Origin: JBDRNE01 sp043812935
GTDB taxonomy: Bacteria; Omnitrophota; Gorgyraeia; Tantalellales; Tantalellaceae
DNA: 64,000 bases
Reading direction: 5' to 3'
NCBI GenBank assembly: GCA_043812935.1
Contig: JBDRLO010000024.1
Span: 32,733-96,732 of the forward strand
Shown: one piece after another, positions 1-9,245 of the stretch
How the letters are laid out: each line of letters opens with the position of its first letter
Position numbering within the stretch: position 1 is the stretch's first letter
Made by a program: the position numbers and the translations under genes
The notes under the pieces: model-generated
Told to the model about the DNA's origin: nothing
Database searches by the model: none
The model's input: only the letters and a program-made list of their open reading frames with translations

Positions 1-1
1 T

Positions 2-496
2 TTGGCGCAGGCGCTTCCTAAAAAAGATAAAATGGACTATATTGTTGAAAAATCTGTGGAATTAGGAGTTTCTCGGATAGTTCCGCTAATAACCAAAAGA
101 ACGATTGTACGGCCTGGTGAGGCCGGAGGTAGAAAGAAAGTTGAAAGATGGGGCAAGATCGCGGTTGAAGCTTCTAAACAATGCGGCAGGTTAAACGTGC
201 CGCGTATAGACGATATTGCGTTATATAGTAATATGGTTCAGGAACTGGAAGAATATGATCTTGTTGTGTTTGCCTGTTTGATGCAGAGGACGGTTTCTAT
301 AAAAAAGGTGTTATCAGATTTTAAAACCGGAAAAATCCTTGTTTTTGTAGGACCGGAAGGTGATTTTACTCCGGAAGAAGTATTTTTGGCGGATAGAGGT
401 AATACCCGTTTTGTGTCATTAGGAAGAAGAGTATTAAAAAGTGATACTGCCGGCCTTTTTATCCTGTCTGTGCTTAGCTATGAGTTTTCAATGTAG
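2..496 (+). CDS. rsmE: 16S rRNA m3U1498 methyltransferase RsmE, 5'-truncated by window edge
   Basis: This is the C-terminal two thirds of RsmE, the SPOUT-fold enzyme that uses SAM to methylate N3 of U1498 in 16S rRNA. The visible 164 residues contain the family's knot region: a GPEGDFTPEE loop about 50 residues from the end, then SLGRRVLKSDTA, which together form the SAM-binding trefoil knot. The usual KMDYIVEKSVELG segment is near the visible N-terminus. RsmE is normally about 240 residues, so roughly 80 residues including the PUA-like N-terminal domain lie left of the window. The TTG at base 2 is therefore not taken as the true start. It is followed after 38 nt by mtaB, a common bacterial neighbour of rsmE. 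Confidence 0.93.
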   Translation: MAQALPKKDKMDYIVEKSVELGVSRIVPLITKRTIVRPGEAGGRKKVERWGKIAVEASKQCGRLNVPRIDDIALYSNMVQELEEYDLVVFACLMQRTVSIKKVLSDFKTGKILVFVGPEGDFTPEEVFLADRGNTRFVSLGRRVLKSDTAGLFILSVLSYEFSM

Positions 497-534
497 TCCT
501 TGCGGTATAATCCATAAATAATAATTAAGGCTAA

Positions 535-1770
535 ATGATGAAGTTTTGCATAAAAACATTAGGTTGTAAAGTTAATCAGTATGAGGAACAGGTTCTCCGT
601 GAAAATTTATCCCGGATAGGATTTGACGAAACTTCCGCGGAAAATGCTGACGTAGCAGTTGTTAATTCCTGTACGGTAACCGGACAGGCCGATAGTAAAA
701 CACGAAACCTGATTCGTAAATTAAAACGTGAAAATGAAAAACTGAAGATATTTGTTACGGGTTGTTACGCGATTTTTGATGAGGATATTAAAAACTTAAA
801 AGCGCTGCCGGAAGTCTATAAAGTAATTTCTGGTAAAGACAAGATGAAACTTCCGGAAATTTTCAGCGCGTTGTTTTATGAAGGCAAAACTGCCGTAAAT
901 ATGGAAGAAGGGATTTCAAGTTTTGGTTCACATTCAAGAGCATTTTTAAAAATACAGGACGGATGCGGACATAAATGTTCTTATTGTAAAGTTGGATTAG
1001 TCCGCGGACCGTCCCGCAGCCGCGATGAACGTGCGATTATTGATGAACTGGTTCTTTTACACAAAAAAGGATATAACGAAATTGTACTGACGGGTATTTG
1101 TTTAGGCGCGTGGACAGGATCTGACGACCTGACTTTTCCGGAGCTTTTGCGGAAAATTGATAATCTGCAAGGGAGTTTTCGTGTTAGGTTGAGTTCTATT
1201 GAACCGGATTATGTAAATGACGCGTTAATTGAAACTTTTTTTTCTTCGCGCAGAATCTGTCAGCATTTGCATATCCCTTTGCAGAGCGGTTCGGATAAAA
1301 TATTAAAACTTATGAGAAGACGATATTGCACTAAAGACTTTGAACTTTTGGTATATAAACTCCGGAGTAAAATGCCTTTAATAGGAATAACAATGGATGT
1401 TATTGCCGGGTTTCCGGGGGAAACCGAAACGGATTTTAATGAAACAATAAACTTTATTGACCGGATAAAACCGTCACGGTTGCATGTGTTTAGATATAGT
1501 GACCGGAAGGGAACGGCTTCTTTTTTGTTGAAAGATAAAGTACCTGTTGAAACTACTAAAAGGAGAGTGGAGGAATTAATCGGCAGAGCAAAACTATGGG
1601 AAAAAGAGTTTTCAGAAAAATTTATCGGAAAAGAAGTGAAAGTTTTAGTTGAACGACAGTCAAATTCTGATTACATGGAAGGTTATACCGGAGAATATGT
1701 CAAGATGACGCTGAGCGGAGTAACGGCACGGGAAGGGGAACTTGTAAGTGTTGTATATAAGAAACCGTGA
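535..1770 (+). CDS. mtaB: tRNA (t6A37) methylthiotransferase MtaB
   Basis: Radical SAM methylthiotransferase predicted to convert t6A37 to ms2t6A in tRNAs reading ANN codons. The N-terminal domain carries the auxiliary-cluster cysteines C11 (LGCKVNQYE, diagnostic of MtaB rather than MiaB or RimO), C46 and C77. The radical SAM motif CGHKCSYC supplies C144, C148 and C151, followed by the usual VRGPSRSR. A TRAM-like RNA-binding segment occupies about residues 360-411. The length of 411 residues is typical. Two ATGs (535 and 538) are equally possible starts; the ribosome binding site is weak (AAGG at about 525). It probably shares a transcript with rsmE. Confidence 0.93.
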   Translation: MMKFCIKTLGCKVNQYEEQVLRENLSRIGFDETSAENADVAVVNSCTVTGQADSKTRNLIRKLKRENEKLKIFVTGCYAIFDEDIKNLKALPEVYKVISGKDKMKLPEIFSALFYEGKTAVNMEEGISSFGSHSRAFLKIQDGCGHKCSYCKVGLVRGPSRSRDERAIIDELVLLHKKGYNEIVLTGICLGAWTGSDDLTFPELLRKIDNLQGSFRVRLSSIEPDYVNDALIETFFSSRRICQHLHIPLQSGSDKILKLMRRRYCTKDFELLVYKLRSKMPLIGITMDVIAGFPGETETDFNETINFIDRIKPSRLHVFRYSDRKGTASFLLKDKVPVETTKRRVEELIGRAKLWEKEFSEKFIGKEVKVLVERQSNSDYMEGYTGEYVKMTLSGVTAREGELVSVVYKKP

Positions 1771-1820
1771 ATTAACAGTGAAATCTTAAAATTTGGTTTA
1801 TGGAGTTATCCGGGGGGATA

Positions 1821-3104
1821 ATGAAATTTATTTGTGATTTTCATGTGCATTCGCATTTTTCCAGGGCAACAAGCAAACAGCTTGTTCCGGAATATTTGGA
1901 TTATTGGGCAAGGGTGAAAGGGATAAAAGTAGTTGGAACCGGGGATTTTACCCATCCGGAATGGGTCTCGGAACTAAAAGAAAAACTTGAGTTTGCTGAA
2001 CCGGGACTTTTTAAGTTAAAAAAGAAATACAAAAACACAATTCCGGCGTTGTGTCCTGAAAAATTTGATGATATAAGGTTTTTACTCAGCGCGGAAATAA
2101 GCAATATATACAAGAAGGGCGGAACAGTAAGAAAAATTCATAGCCTTATTCTTGCTCCGGGTTTTGAGGCTGTGGAAAAAGTGCAGCATAAACTTGCGCA
2201 AAGAGGGGCAAACATTGTTTCTGATGGAAGGCCAATATTAGGTATGGATGTAAAAGACCTTTTAAGTTTATTCTTGGATGTTTCCGGAGATTTTGTTTTT
2301 ATTCCGGCGCATATCTGGACTCCCTGGTTTTCCGTTCTAGGGTCAAAATCCGGATTTAATTCGGTTAGAGAATGTTTTGAAGAGTTGTCAGACTATATTT
2401 GTGCGGTTGAAACCGGGCTTTCCACGGATCCTTCTATGCATTGGTTATGCAGTTTTCTTGATGAGTATACGCTTATTTCGAATTCGGACGCGCATTCACC
2501 TGAAAAACTGGGCAGAAATGCTAATATTTTTAACACAGAATTGACTTATGGCGCGATAGTTAACGCGTTGAAAAACACAGGGCAAAACAGGAACGCATTT
2601 GTCGGGACAATTGATCTTTTTCCTCAAGAGGGAAAATATTATTATGATGGGCATCGTAAATGCCGCGTGTGTTTGAATCCAAAAGATACTATTCTAAATA
2701 ACGGTGTTTGCCCTGTTTGCGGCAGCAATGTTACAATAGGTGTAAAAAACAGGGTTTTACAATTAGCAGATAGAGAAGACGGGTTAAAAAGAAACAATAA
2801 GAAACCTTTTTATTCAATTATTCCGTTAAAAGAGATACTTTCTGAGATTTCAGGAACTTTACCGGCTTCAAAAAAAGTAAATAAACTTTATTGGGAAATA
2901 ATAAAAAAGACCGGATCTGAATTAGAACTTTTACTGGAGATGAGTATCAGCGAAATTGAAAAAAATAGTAATGAAGTATTAGCAGAAGCTGTACAGAGAA
3001 TGAGAAATAAAAAAGTTTTTCTTAACCCGGGTTTTGATGGCGAATATGGTAGAATTACGCTTTTCAAAACTGCGGAAAACCAGAAAAATTCTCCAATTCA
3101 TTAA
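1821..3104 (+). CDS. Endonuclease Q family PHP-domain protein
   Basis: Predicted DNA-repair endonuclease of the EndoQ family (TIGR00375-like), which nicks 5' of deaminated bases such as dU or hypoxanthine and of abasic sites. The PHP metal site starts with HVHSHFSRATS (H8, H10), followed by GTGDFTHP. Family-typical blocks IPAHIWTPW, VETGLSTDPSMHW and SNSDAHSPEKLGR follow. A four-cysteine zinc site (CRVC and CPVCG, about residues 283-303) precedes the C-terminal part, as in EndoQ. The ATG at 1821 is chosen over 1800 because GGGGGG at 1812-1817 makes a good ribosome binding site for it. The family is best known from archaea and scattered bacteria. Activity here is inferred from family membership. 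Confidence 0.85.
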   Translation: MKFICDFHVHSHFSRATSKQLVPEYLDYWARVKGIKVVGTGDFTHPEWVSELKEKLEFAEPGLFKLKKKYKNTIPALCPEKFDDIRFLLSAEISNIYKKGGTVRKIHSLILAPGFEAVEKVQHKLAQRGANIVSDGRPILGMDVKDLLSLFLDVSGDFVFIPAHIWTPWFSVLGSKSGFNSVRECFEELSDYICAVETGLSTDPSMHWLCSFLDEYTLISNSDAHSPEKLGRNANIFNTELTYGAIVNALKNTGQNRNAFVGTIDLFPQEGKYYYDGHRKCRVCLNPKDTILNNGVCPVCGSNVTIGVKNRVLQLADREDGLKRNNKKPFYSIIPLKEILSEISGTLPASKKVNKLYWEIIKKTGSELELLLEMSISEIEKNSNEVLAEAVQRMRNKKVFLNPGFDGEYGRITLFKTAENQKNSPIH

Positions 3105-3151
3105 GTTAATAAACAGCAAGAACATGTTTTGCGGTTTTCTTTTCCCCTGGT

Positions 3152-3180
3152 TTGACAAGCTTATTTTTATATGATATACT
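3152..3180 (+). promoter_or_regulatory. Sigma-70 promoter upstream of cvpA-like gene
   Basis: The sequence shows TTGACA at 3152-3157 and TATACT at 3175-3180 with a 17-nt spacer, close to the sigma-70 consensus. Transcription would start near 3187, giving a leader of about 18 nt before the TTG start at 3205. It marks a transcription unit separate from the EndoQ gene. Confidence 0.8.
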
Positions 3181-3204
3181 TTCAATTCCATTAGAGGGGA
3201 AGCC

Positions 3205-3762
3205 TTGCCTGAAATATTAAATGAAATTAACTGGGTGGACATACTTTTTGTAATTCTTTTGTTGGGAATGGTTTATAAAGGATTGCGAACTGGTGTGGGC
3301 GGACAAATACCTTCTTTAATAGGAGGATTTGTTCTCTTATATATTTCTATCGAGTATTACAGTTTTATGTCTGAAGCTATTTTTGGGTTTATGCTTCAGA
3401 AATGGACAAAACCAGCCTCATTTGTTATACTTGCGGCTGGTATTTTTGTTACGGTTAAAATTTTGGAAAGAGTGCTTAGTGTAATCGGTTCTGAGGAATT
3501 TTCCACGATAGAAAGGATAGGCGGCGCGGTTATAGGCGGGTTTCGCGCGTTTATGCTGTTTGGTGTTTTTGGAATAGTGTTTTTGCTTTTGCCGGTTGAG
3601 AATATACGCACATCGGTTGTAAATGGGTCAAAAACATGTAATGCGTTTATTAATATGGATTTGGAAATATATACATGGATGACTAAAATAATTAAGCCCA
3701 ATGAAAAGAACAAAAAAGATGTTAAAGCATTGGAAAAAGAGTTATGTAACGATGGAGATTAA
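3205..3762 (+). CDS. CvpA family inner-membrane protein
   Basis: A 185-residue membrane protein of the CvpA (colicin V production) family, whose biochemical role is not settled. Four hydrophobic segments lie at about residues 12-28, 34-52, 68-87 and 112-130, with the family-like pattern VDILFVILLLGMVYKGLRTG at the N-terminus and a GGAVIGGFRAFML stretch before the last helix. The C-terminal 40 residues are charged and probably cytoplasmic. The start is TTG, supported by GAGGGG at 3194-3199 and by the promoter just upstream. Nothing in the context narrows its role. Confidence 0.82.
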   Translation: MPEILNEINWVDILFVILLLGMVYKGLRTGVGGQIPSLIGGFVLLYISIEYYSFMSEAIFGFMLQKWTKPASFVILAAGIFVTVKILERVLSVIGSEEFSTIERIGGAVIGGFRAFMLFGVFGIVFLLLPVENIRTSVVNGSKTCNAFINMDLEIYTWMTKIIKPNEKNKKDVKALEKELCNDGD

Positions 3763-3801
3763 ATACTTCATTGTTACAAAGAAAGAACATGGGGGAGAAA
3801 G

Positions 3802-4758
3802 ATGAAATTAAAAACAATTTATGATCTTGCGGTAAAAAAAGGGTTAAAAGAGGATCAAAGATCCAAAAGCACTATTAAGGAAGCAATCTTGGCTTCTAAA
3901 AAAGCTTATAAAAAAAGCAAAGGAATTGACAGAGAAGCTTTTGATATGGAAACTCTTAAACATCCTTATAATGACACGCGCATATTAAATGGAACGGGCA
4001 GTGAGGAGATTAAGAATGTTTTAGTCGGCATAGATATTGAAGTGTCAGAGGTTTTGCTGGCAGACAGGTTAAGGGAGAAAGGAAATAAGGTTGACCTGAT
4101 AATTTCGCATCATCCTTCAGGAAAAGCTTATGCACAGCTGCATAAGGTTATGGATATCCAGCCGTCTTTATGGGAGAAGTATGGGCTTACGAATGAAGTT
4201 GCGCAGGGGATTATGAAAGACAGGATCGAAGAGGTTGCGAGGGGGGTTGCTCCGGCAAATCACGCTCGCGCAGTTGACGCGGCAAGACTTCTTGGTATTC
4301 CGTTTATGTGTATACATACTGCGGCGGACAATTGTGTAGCTCATTTTCTACAGAAGATTTTTGATCAAAAAAAACCTAAAAAACTGAATAATGTCCTGAC
4401 GATATTAAAAAATATTCCCGAGTATAGACAGGCAATGAAAATGTCCGCAGGGCCTTTTTTGCTTATTGGAGAAGAAAATTCCGATGCTGGAAAAATATTT
4501 GTTGATATGACAGGCGGAACTTCCGGTCCGAATAAAATGTTCGCGAGGTTATCTCAAGCCGGTATAAAAACTATAATCGGAATGCATTGTAAGGAATCCG
4601 GATATAAAATTGCGAAATCTGAATTTTTGAACTATGTAATTGCCGGCCATATCGCAAGTGACAATTTAGGGCTTAATTTATTATTAGACGAAGTTGACAG
4701 TAAAAAACAGTTAAAATATATAGAATGTTCGGGGTTTAAACGTATTAGGCATAGTTAA
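3802..4758 (+). CDS. NIF3-like protein
   Basis: A 318-residue protein related to the NIF3/YbgI (DUF34) family of metal-binding proteins of uncertain function. Supporting blocks are VGIDIEVSEVLLADRL and DLIISHHPSGKA (His pair of the metal site), and the C-terminal block VIAGHIASDNLG. It differs from compact NIF3 proteins by a charged N-terminal extension of about 60 residues. The ATG at 3802 has GGGGGAG just upstream (3792-3798). It lies between the cvpA-like gene and dnaG in the same direction, probably in the same transcript. Function beyond the family name cannot be inferred. Confidence 0.75.
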   Translation: MKLKTIYDLAVKKGLKEDQRSKSTIKEAILASKKAYKKSKGIDREAFDMETLKHPYNDTRILNGTGSEEIKNVLVGIDIEVSEVLLADRLREKGNKVDLIISHHPSGKAYAQLHKVMDIQPSLWEKYGLTNEVAQGIMKDRIEEVARGVAPANHARAVDAARLLGIPFMCIHTAADNCVAHFLQKIFDQKKPKKLNNVLTILKNIPEYRQAMKMSAGPFLLIGEENSDAGKIFVDMTGGTSGPNKMFARLSQAGIKTIIGMHCKESGYKIAKSEFLNYVIAGHIASDNLGLNLLLDEVDSKKQLKYIECSGFKRIRHS

Positions 4759-4811
4759 AACAACGTTAAGAATTATTGATTAGCTGCAAGGTAGAAGTGG
4801 TGATGTAATTT

Positions 4812-6566
4812 ATGGGAAGATATTCGCAGGAACTTATTGACCAGATACTTGATCGGTTGGATATAGTTGAAATAATAGCAGGTTATATAGGGCTTAAACG
4901 GGCGGGTAGAAATTTTAAATCGAATTGTCCGTTTCATAATGAAAAGACACCTTCTTTTGTTGTAAGCCCTGAAAAACAGATTTATCATTGTTTTGGATGC
5001 GGTGCCGGCGGTAATGCAATCGGGTTTGTGATGAAGTACGAAAATTTGACTTTCCCCGAAACAATTATCGTCTTGGCAAATAAGGCAGGAGTTGAGCTTC
5101 CCCAATTGGAAAAGTTTAGTTCACAGGAAGACTCAATAACAGCGAAACTTTATGAAGTAAACAAATTAGCGGCAGCATTTTTTCAGACATCTTTAAAAAG
5201 TGATGAGGGCAAAAAGGCGCAGGTTTATCTTAAAGCGAGAGATATTAGTTTTGAATCGGTAAAAAGATTTAAAATCGGATACGCGCTTTCAGGATGGGAT
5301 AATTTCAGGAAGTATTGTGAAAAAAAGAAAATATCCGTAGAAGTTTTAAGAAAAGCAGGATTGGTTATTCCCGGGAAAAAAGGTGATTATGACAGGTTTC
5401 GTAAACGTATAATGTTTCCGATTTATAATGAACGGGGGCATATTGCAGCTTTCGGCGGACGGGTAATGGATGATTCTTTGCCGAAGTATATTAATTCGCC
5501 GGAAACGCCCGTTTACGTCAAAAGCAATGTGTTATATGGCCTGAATTTCAGTAAAAAAGGAATTAGGGAAAACGGTTGTGTAATAATAGTAGAGGGATAT
5601 CTGGATGTTATTGTGCCGTTTCAGTTTGGAATAACAAATGTTGTCGCAGCGTCCGGAACAGCTTTGACTTCGCGACAGGCCAGTATGCTTAAAAAGTATA
5701 CTGATACCGCTGTAATGGTTTTTGATTCGGATCAAGCCGGAGAAGCGGCAAGCCTGCGAGGTTTGGATATTTTAATTGAGAATGAAATGAAGGTAAGGAT
5801 AGCCAGACTGCCGGAAGGTGCTGACCCGGATAGTTATGTGCGTAAAAACGGAAAAGAAAAGTTTGAACTTTTAATCAAAAACGCGAAAGAATTATTTGAC
5901 TATAAATTAGAGCTATTAGTAAAAAAATTTGGGATCAATAACGTTGGCGATATTGCTGCGGAGATGCTCCCGACAATATCCAAAGTTGTTAATGCGGTAG
6001 TAAAAGCTGATTATATCAGGAAACTTGCGGGATATTTAAGAGTCCCAGAAAACTCATTGCGCCAGGAATTAAAAAAAGTTAAGCCGGAGTATTCCTATAA
6101 ATCTTTGTTGCAGGCGGAAACAAAGAAAAAAAAGCGTACGCATATAAAAAGTGAACTGCATCTTTTAGGGCTTGCGGTTGTGGATGTAACGGTGTTTCGT
6201 TTGATCCAGGAAGAATTGGGGTTGGATAAATTCAGGGATGAAACTGTAATAAAGATATTAAATATTATCAGTGATTTTTTTGAAAACGGCGCGATGAATA
6301 TACCGCCCAGCAAAATTTTAGCGCGAATACAGGATGATGAGGACGCGAATGGAGTATTATTTGAAGCCTTAAATAAGGCCGAAATAACGGAAGAACCCTT
6401 AAAGGCAGCTCGTGAATGTATAACGTATATATTAAAAGAAAACAAGAAAACCGCGTTAAGTGAGCTTACATATCAATTAAAAAAAGCTCAGGAAGTAAAC
6501 GATAATAGCGCTGTAAACGATTTGATATTAAAAATAAACAAGCTTCATAAAGAGAAAGTTATATGA
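4812..6566 (+). CDS. dnaG: DNA primase DnaG
   Basis: Replicative primase that makes RNA primers at the fork. Domains appear in the standard order. The CHC2 zinc-binding domain has C39, H42, C60 and C63 (CPFHNEKTPSF, then YHCFGCGAGG). The catalytic core holds the TOPRIM motif VEGYLDV with E261 and a DSDQAG metal motif about 50 residues later. A C-terminal helicase-interaction domain covers roughly residues 440-584. The length of 584 is normal. The stop codon overlaps the rpoD start by 4 nt (ATGA), so the two are translationally coupled, matching the classical dnaG-rpoD arrangement. Confidence 0.97.
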   Translation: MGRYSQELIDQILDRLDIVEIIAGYIGLKRAGRNFKSNCPFHNEKTPSFVVSPEKQIYHCFGCGAGGNAIGFVMKYENLTFPETIIVLANKAGVELPQLEKFSSQEDSITAKLYEVNKLAAAFFQTSLKSDEGKKAQVYLKARDISFESVKRFKIGYALSGWDNFRKYCEKKKISVEVLRKAGLVIPGKKGDYDRFRKRIMFPIYNERGHIAAFGGRVMDDSLPKYINSPETPVYVKSNVLYGLNFSKKGIRENGCVIIVEGYLDVIVPFQFGITNVVAASGTALTSRQASMLKKYTDTAVMVFDSDQAGEAASLRGLDILIENEMKVRIARLPEGADPDSYVRKNGKEKFELLIKNAKELFDYKLELLVKKFGINNVGDIAAEMLPTISKVVNAVVKADYIRKLAGYLRVPENSLRQELKKVKPEYSYKSLLQAETKKKKRTHIKSELHLLGLAVVDVTVFRLIQEELGLDKFRDETVIKILNIISDFFENGAMNIPPSKILARIQDDEDANGVLFEALNKAEITEEPLKAARECITYILKENKKTALSELTYQLKKAQEVNDNSAVNDLILKINKLHKEKVI

Positions 6567-8227
6567 TTATGCCTAAACGACGAAAGCAAATAAAACGGGC
6601 AGTAAAAAAAGTTTCAGACGCGCGAAAAAATAAAAAAAGCAGTGTTGAGCCACAAGACACTGAAACAGCGCCGGAACTTAAATCGTCCAAAAAGTCAGCT
6701 ATGGTACGGGAACTTATCCGGGTGGGAAAAGATAAAGGGTATCTTAGTTATGATGAAGTAAATGATATTCTTCCTGAAGAGGTTGTGTCTTCTGATGAAA
6801 TTGATGAAGTAATCGCGACGTTGCAGGACGAAGATATCCGTTTAGTTGAGTCAGAGGATGAAGAAGAAAGAATTCCGCTTGCGGTGAAAAGAGGCCAGAA
6901 AAAAGTAAAAGTACGAAAATTTGTTCAGATTGATGATCCTGTTAAAATGTATCTGAAACAAATGGGACAAATACCTTTGTTAAGCCGCAGTGAAGAATTA
7001 GATCTTGCAAAAAGAATAAAGAGTAAAGAAAAAGAATTTAAAGAGATAGTTTTCACTATAAGATTCGCCCGCGACTTGGCTTTGGAAGAGATTGAAGATG
7101 CGTTGGATAACGATTATAACCTGGATGAAGTTTTAGACGTTGATCCGGGATATGACCCTGAAAAACTGGAAAAACAAAAACGTCAACTCATTAAACGTAT
7201 ACGTATTTCAAAAAAACCTGATACAATTCAAGAGCTTATCTCTAAACTCAAAATAGCGGTTATTCTTGCTGAAAAAGTCGCAGAAGATATAATGCATCCG
7301 CTTGAAGAAGCCAGAAGAGCTAAAAATAAAATTGATAAACTAAAAGAGGAAAAGAAAAAATCAAAAAAATGTAAAGCGGAACTTAAAAAACAACAAAGTA
7401 TTTTGCGGCCGCTTGTCAGGAAACTCGGAAGAACAAGTGAAGAAGTAAAAGAAGATGTTTCTGTGTTAAAACAAATTGAAATGGAATATACGAAGTCGAA
7501 AAAAGAACTTGTTGCCGCGAATTTACGTTTAGTTGTCAGTATCGCCAAAAAGTATACAAACCGCGGGCTTTCTTTTCTGGATCTGATACAAGAAGGAAAT
7601 ATGGGGTTAATGAAAGCGGTTGATAAGTTTGAATATGAAAGGGGATATAAATTCAGCACCTATGCTACATGGTGGATACGCCAGGCAATAACTAGGTCAA
7701 TAGCTGATCAGTCTCGAACTATCCGGATTCCGGTACATATGACGGAAACAATAAATAAATTGGTGCGTGTTTCCCGTAGTCTTGTTCAGGAGAACGGACG
7801 GGAACCAAGTCCTGAAGAAGTCGCGTCCGCGATGAAAATACCGGTTGAAAAAGTCAGAGGCATAATAAAAATTGCACAGCATCCGATATCCCTAGAAACA
7901 CCTATCGGAGATGAAGGGGATACGAGTTTTGGCGATTTCATTGAAGATAAATCCGCGATTTCCCCGGCAAATGCTACGGCCTACGCAATGTTGAAAGAAC
8001 AGATGGACGAGGTTTTAGAAACGTTGACGGATAGGGAACGCCGGGTATTAACTCTGCGTTTTGGTATCGGAGACGGTTATCCGCGTACGCTTGAAGAAGT
8101 TGGTAAAATATTCAGCGTAACGCGAGAACGGGTCCGGCAAATTGAAGCAAAAGCGTTAAAAAAATTAAGGCATCCTATTCGCGCGAAAAAATTGAAAAAT
8201 TTTCTTGATATGGGTTTTTCAGAGTAG
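6563..8227 (+). CDS. rpoD: RNA polymerase primary sigma factor RpoD
   Basis: Housekeeping sigma-70 factor, 554 residues. Visible in order: a lysine-rich N-terminus, a region 1.1-like segment (about 45-95), region 1.2 (DPVKMYLKQMGQIPLL, about 129), a charged non-conserved insert (about 150-300), region 2 with NLRLVVSIAKKYTNRG and the -10 recognition stretch YATWWIRQAITRSIADQ (about 318-390), region 3, and region 4 with an HTH containing TLEEVGKIFSVTRERVRQIE for -35 recognition. The start overlaps the dnaG stop; a second ATG at 6569 is an equal alternative. Its promoters should be TTGACA/TATAAT-like, as several in this window are. Confidence 0.97.
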   Translation: MIMPKRRKQIKRAVKKVSDARKNKKSSVEPQDTETAPELKSSKKSAMVRELIRVGKDKGYLSYDEVNDILPEEVVSSDEIDEVIATLQDEDIRLVESEDEEERIPLAVKRGQKKVKVRKFVQIDDPVKMYLKQMGQIPLLSRSEELDLAKRIKSKEKEFKEIVFTIRFARDLALEEIEDALDNDYNLDEVLDVDPGYDPEKLEKQKRQLIKRIRISKKPDTIQELISKLKIAVILAEKVAEDIMHPLEEARRAKNKIDKLKEEKKKSKKCKAELKKQQSILRPLVRKLGRTSEEVKEDVSVLKQIEMEYTKSKKELVAANLRLVVSIAKKYTNRGLSFLDLIQEGNMGLMKAVDKFEYERGYKFSTYATWWIRQAITRSIADQSRTIRIPVHMTETINKLVRVSRSLVQENGREPSPEEVASAMKIPVEKVRGIIKIAQHPISLETPIGDEGDTSFGDFIEDKSAISPANATAYAMLKEQMDEVLETLTDRERRVLTLRFGIGDGYPRTLEEVGKIFSVTRERVRQIEAKALKKLRHPIRAKKLKNFLDMGFSE

Positions 8228-8268
8228 ATATAATGACAACATAAATTAACTAAACTAAGGAGAAAACA

Positions 8269-8496
8269 ATGGGAGATAAGAAAATAGAGCTTTTTATCCC
8301 AGGAGAACTGAAAGAAGAACCGATTCTTTATTATATGATAAAGAATTTTGATGTGAGTATTAAAATTATTGAAGCGTCTTTTTCAACGGAAAGCGGATGG
8401 GCTTACCTTATTATTAATGGTAAAGATCCTGAAATTAATAAATTGTTTAGTTTTCTTAAAGAAAAACATATAAGTGTGGAAGTAAAGGAAAAGTGA
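8269..8496 (+). CDS. NIL-domain small protein
   Basis: A 75-residue protein consisting of a single NIL domain, a ferredoxin-like fold otherwise found at the C-terminus of MetN ABC ATPases and in some ferredoxins, where it is thought to sense or bind small ligands. The pattern IELFIPGELKEEPILYYM followed by an IIEASFSTESGWAYL strand-turn-strand is the family signature. AAGGAG at about 8257-8262 supports the ATG. Its last codon overlaps the start of the next gene (GTGA), so the two are coupled. A stand-alone NIL protein has no assigned function. Confidence 0.75.
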   Translation: MGDKKIELFIPGELKEEPILYYMIKNFDVSIKIIEASFSTESGWAYLIINGKDPEINKLFSFLKEKHISVEVKEK

Positions 8497-9239
8497 AAAT
8501 AGTAAGGTGTTTTTATGCTGATACGCTGTATAAGGGCGTGTTAGAAGAAGATGATATAATAGTACAGGAAAAAAGTGGAAGAGAACGCCGCATTAAGCGG
8601 GATGATGTGTTATTATTAGCGCCTGTGACTCCATCAAAGATTGTTTCTGTGGGATTAAACTATCGTTCGCATGCCGAGGAATTGGGTATGTCCATTCCTG
8701 AAAACCCGATTATATTTATCAAACCGGCAACTGCAGTTATTGGCCCGGGAGATGCGATAATATATCCTAAAACTGCTCAAAGAGTTGATTATGAAGCTGA
8801 ACTTGCTGTGGTTATTAAAAAAGAGGCAAAAAATGTCAGTGCTGCTGACGCGCAAAAATATATAGAAGGATACACTTGTTTTAATGATGTTACGGCTAGA
8901 GATTTACAAAAAAAAGATGTGCAATGGACTCGGGCGAAATCTTTTGATACTTTTGCGCCTATTGGGCCGTGGATCGAAACGGAGATTGAGCCGAGTGCCT
9001 TGCAAGTGCGAGCGTATGTTAACGGGAACTTGAAACAAAATTCGAATACAAGGGAATTTATATTCAAAATCCCCCAACTGATGGAATTTATTTCAGGCAT
9101 AATGACTCTGCTTCCTGGGGATGTTATTGCTACCGGAACGCCGTCAAATATTGGACCTATTGTTCCGGGAGATAAAGTTATTATCGAAATTGAGGGTATT
9201 GGTAGATTGGAAAACCATGTTCAGTCAGAGTCAGCATAG
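8493..9239 (+). CDS. Fumarylacetoacetate hydrolase family protein
   Basis: A 248-residue member of the FAH superfamily (metal-dependent C-C hydrolases, decarboxylases and isomerases acting on beta-diketo or oxaloacetate-like substrates). The metal ligands E101, E103 and D132 are visible in VDYEAELA and CFNDVTARD, and the C-terminal TGTPSNIGPIVPGD block is typical. A short N-terminal FAH_N-like domain of about 50 residues precedes the barrel. The start is GTG, overlapping the NIL gene stop by 4 nt, with AAAGGA upstream. The substrate cannot be told from sequence; oxaloacetate decarboxylase-type activity is a common finding in this subgroup. Confidence 0.85.
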   Translation: MKIVRCFYADTLYKGVLEEDDIIVQEKSGRERRIKRDDVLLLAPVTPSKIVSVGLNYRSHAEELGMSIPENPIIFIKPATAVIGPGDAIIYPKTAQRVDYEAELAVVIKKEAKNVSAADAQKYIEGYTCFNDVTARDLQKKDVQWTRAKSFDTFAPIGPWIETEIEPSALQVRAYVNGNLKQNSNTREFIFKIPQLMEFISGIMTLLPGDVIATGTPSNIGPIVPGDKVIIEIEGIGRLENHVQSESA

Positions 9240-9245
9240 GTACAT

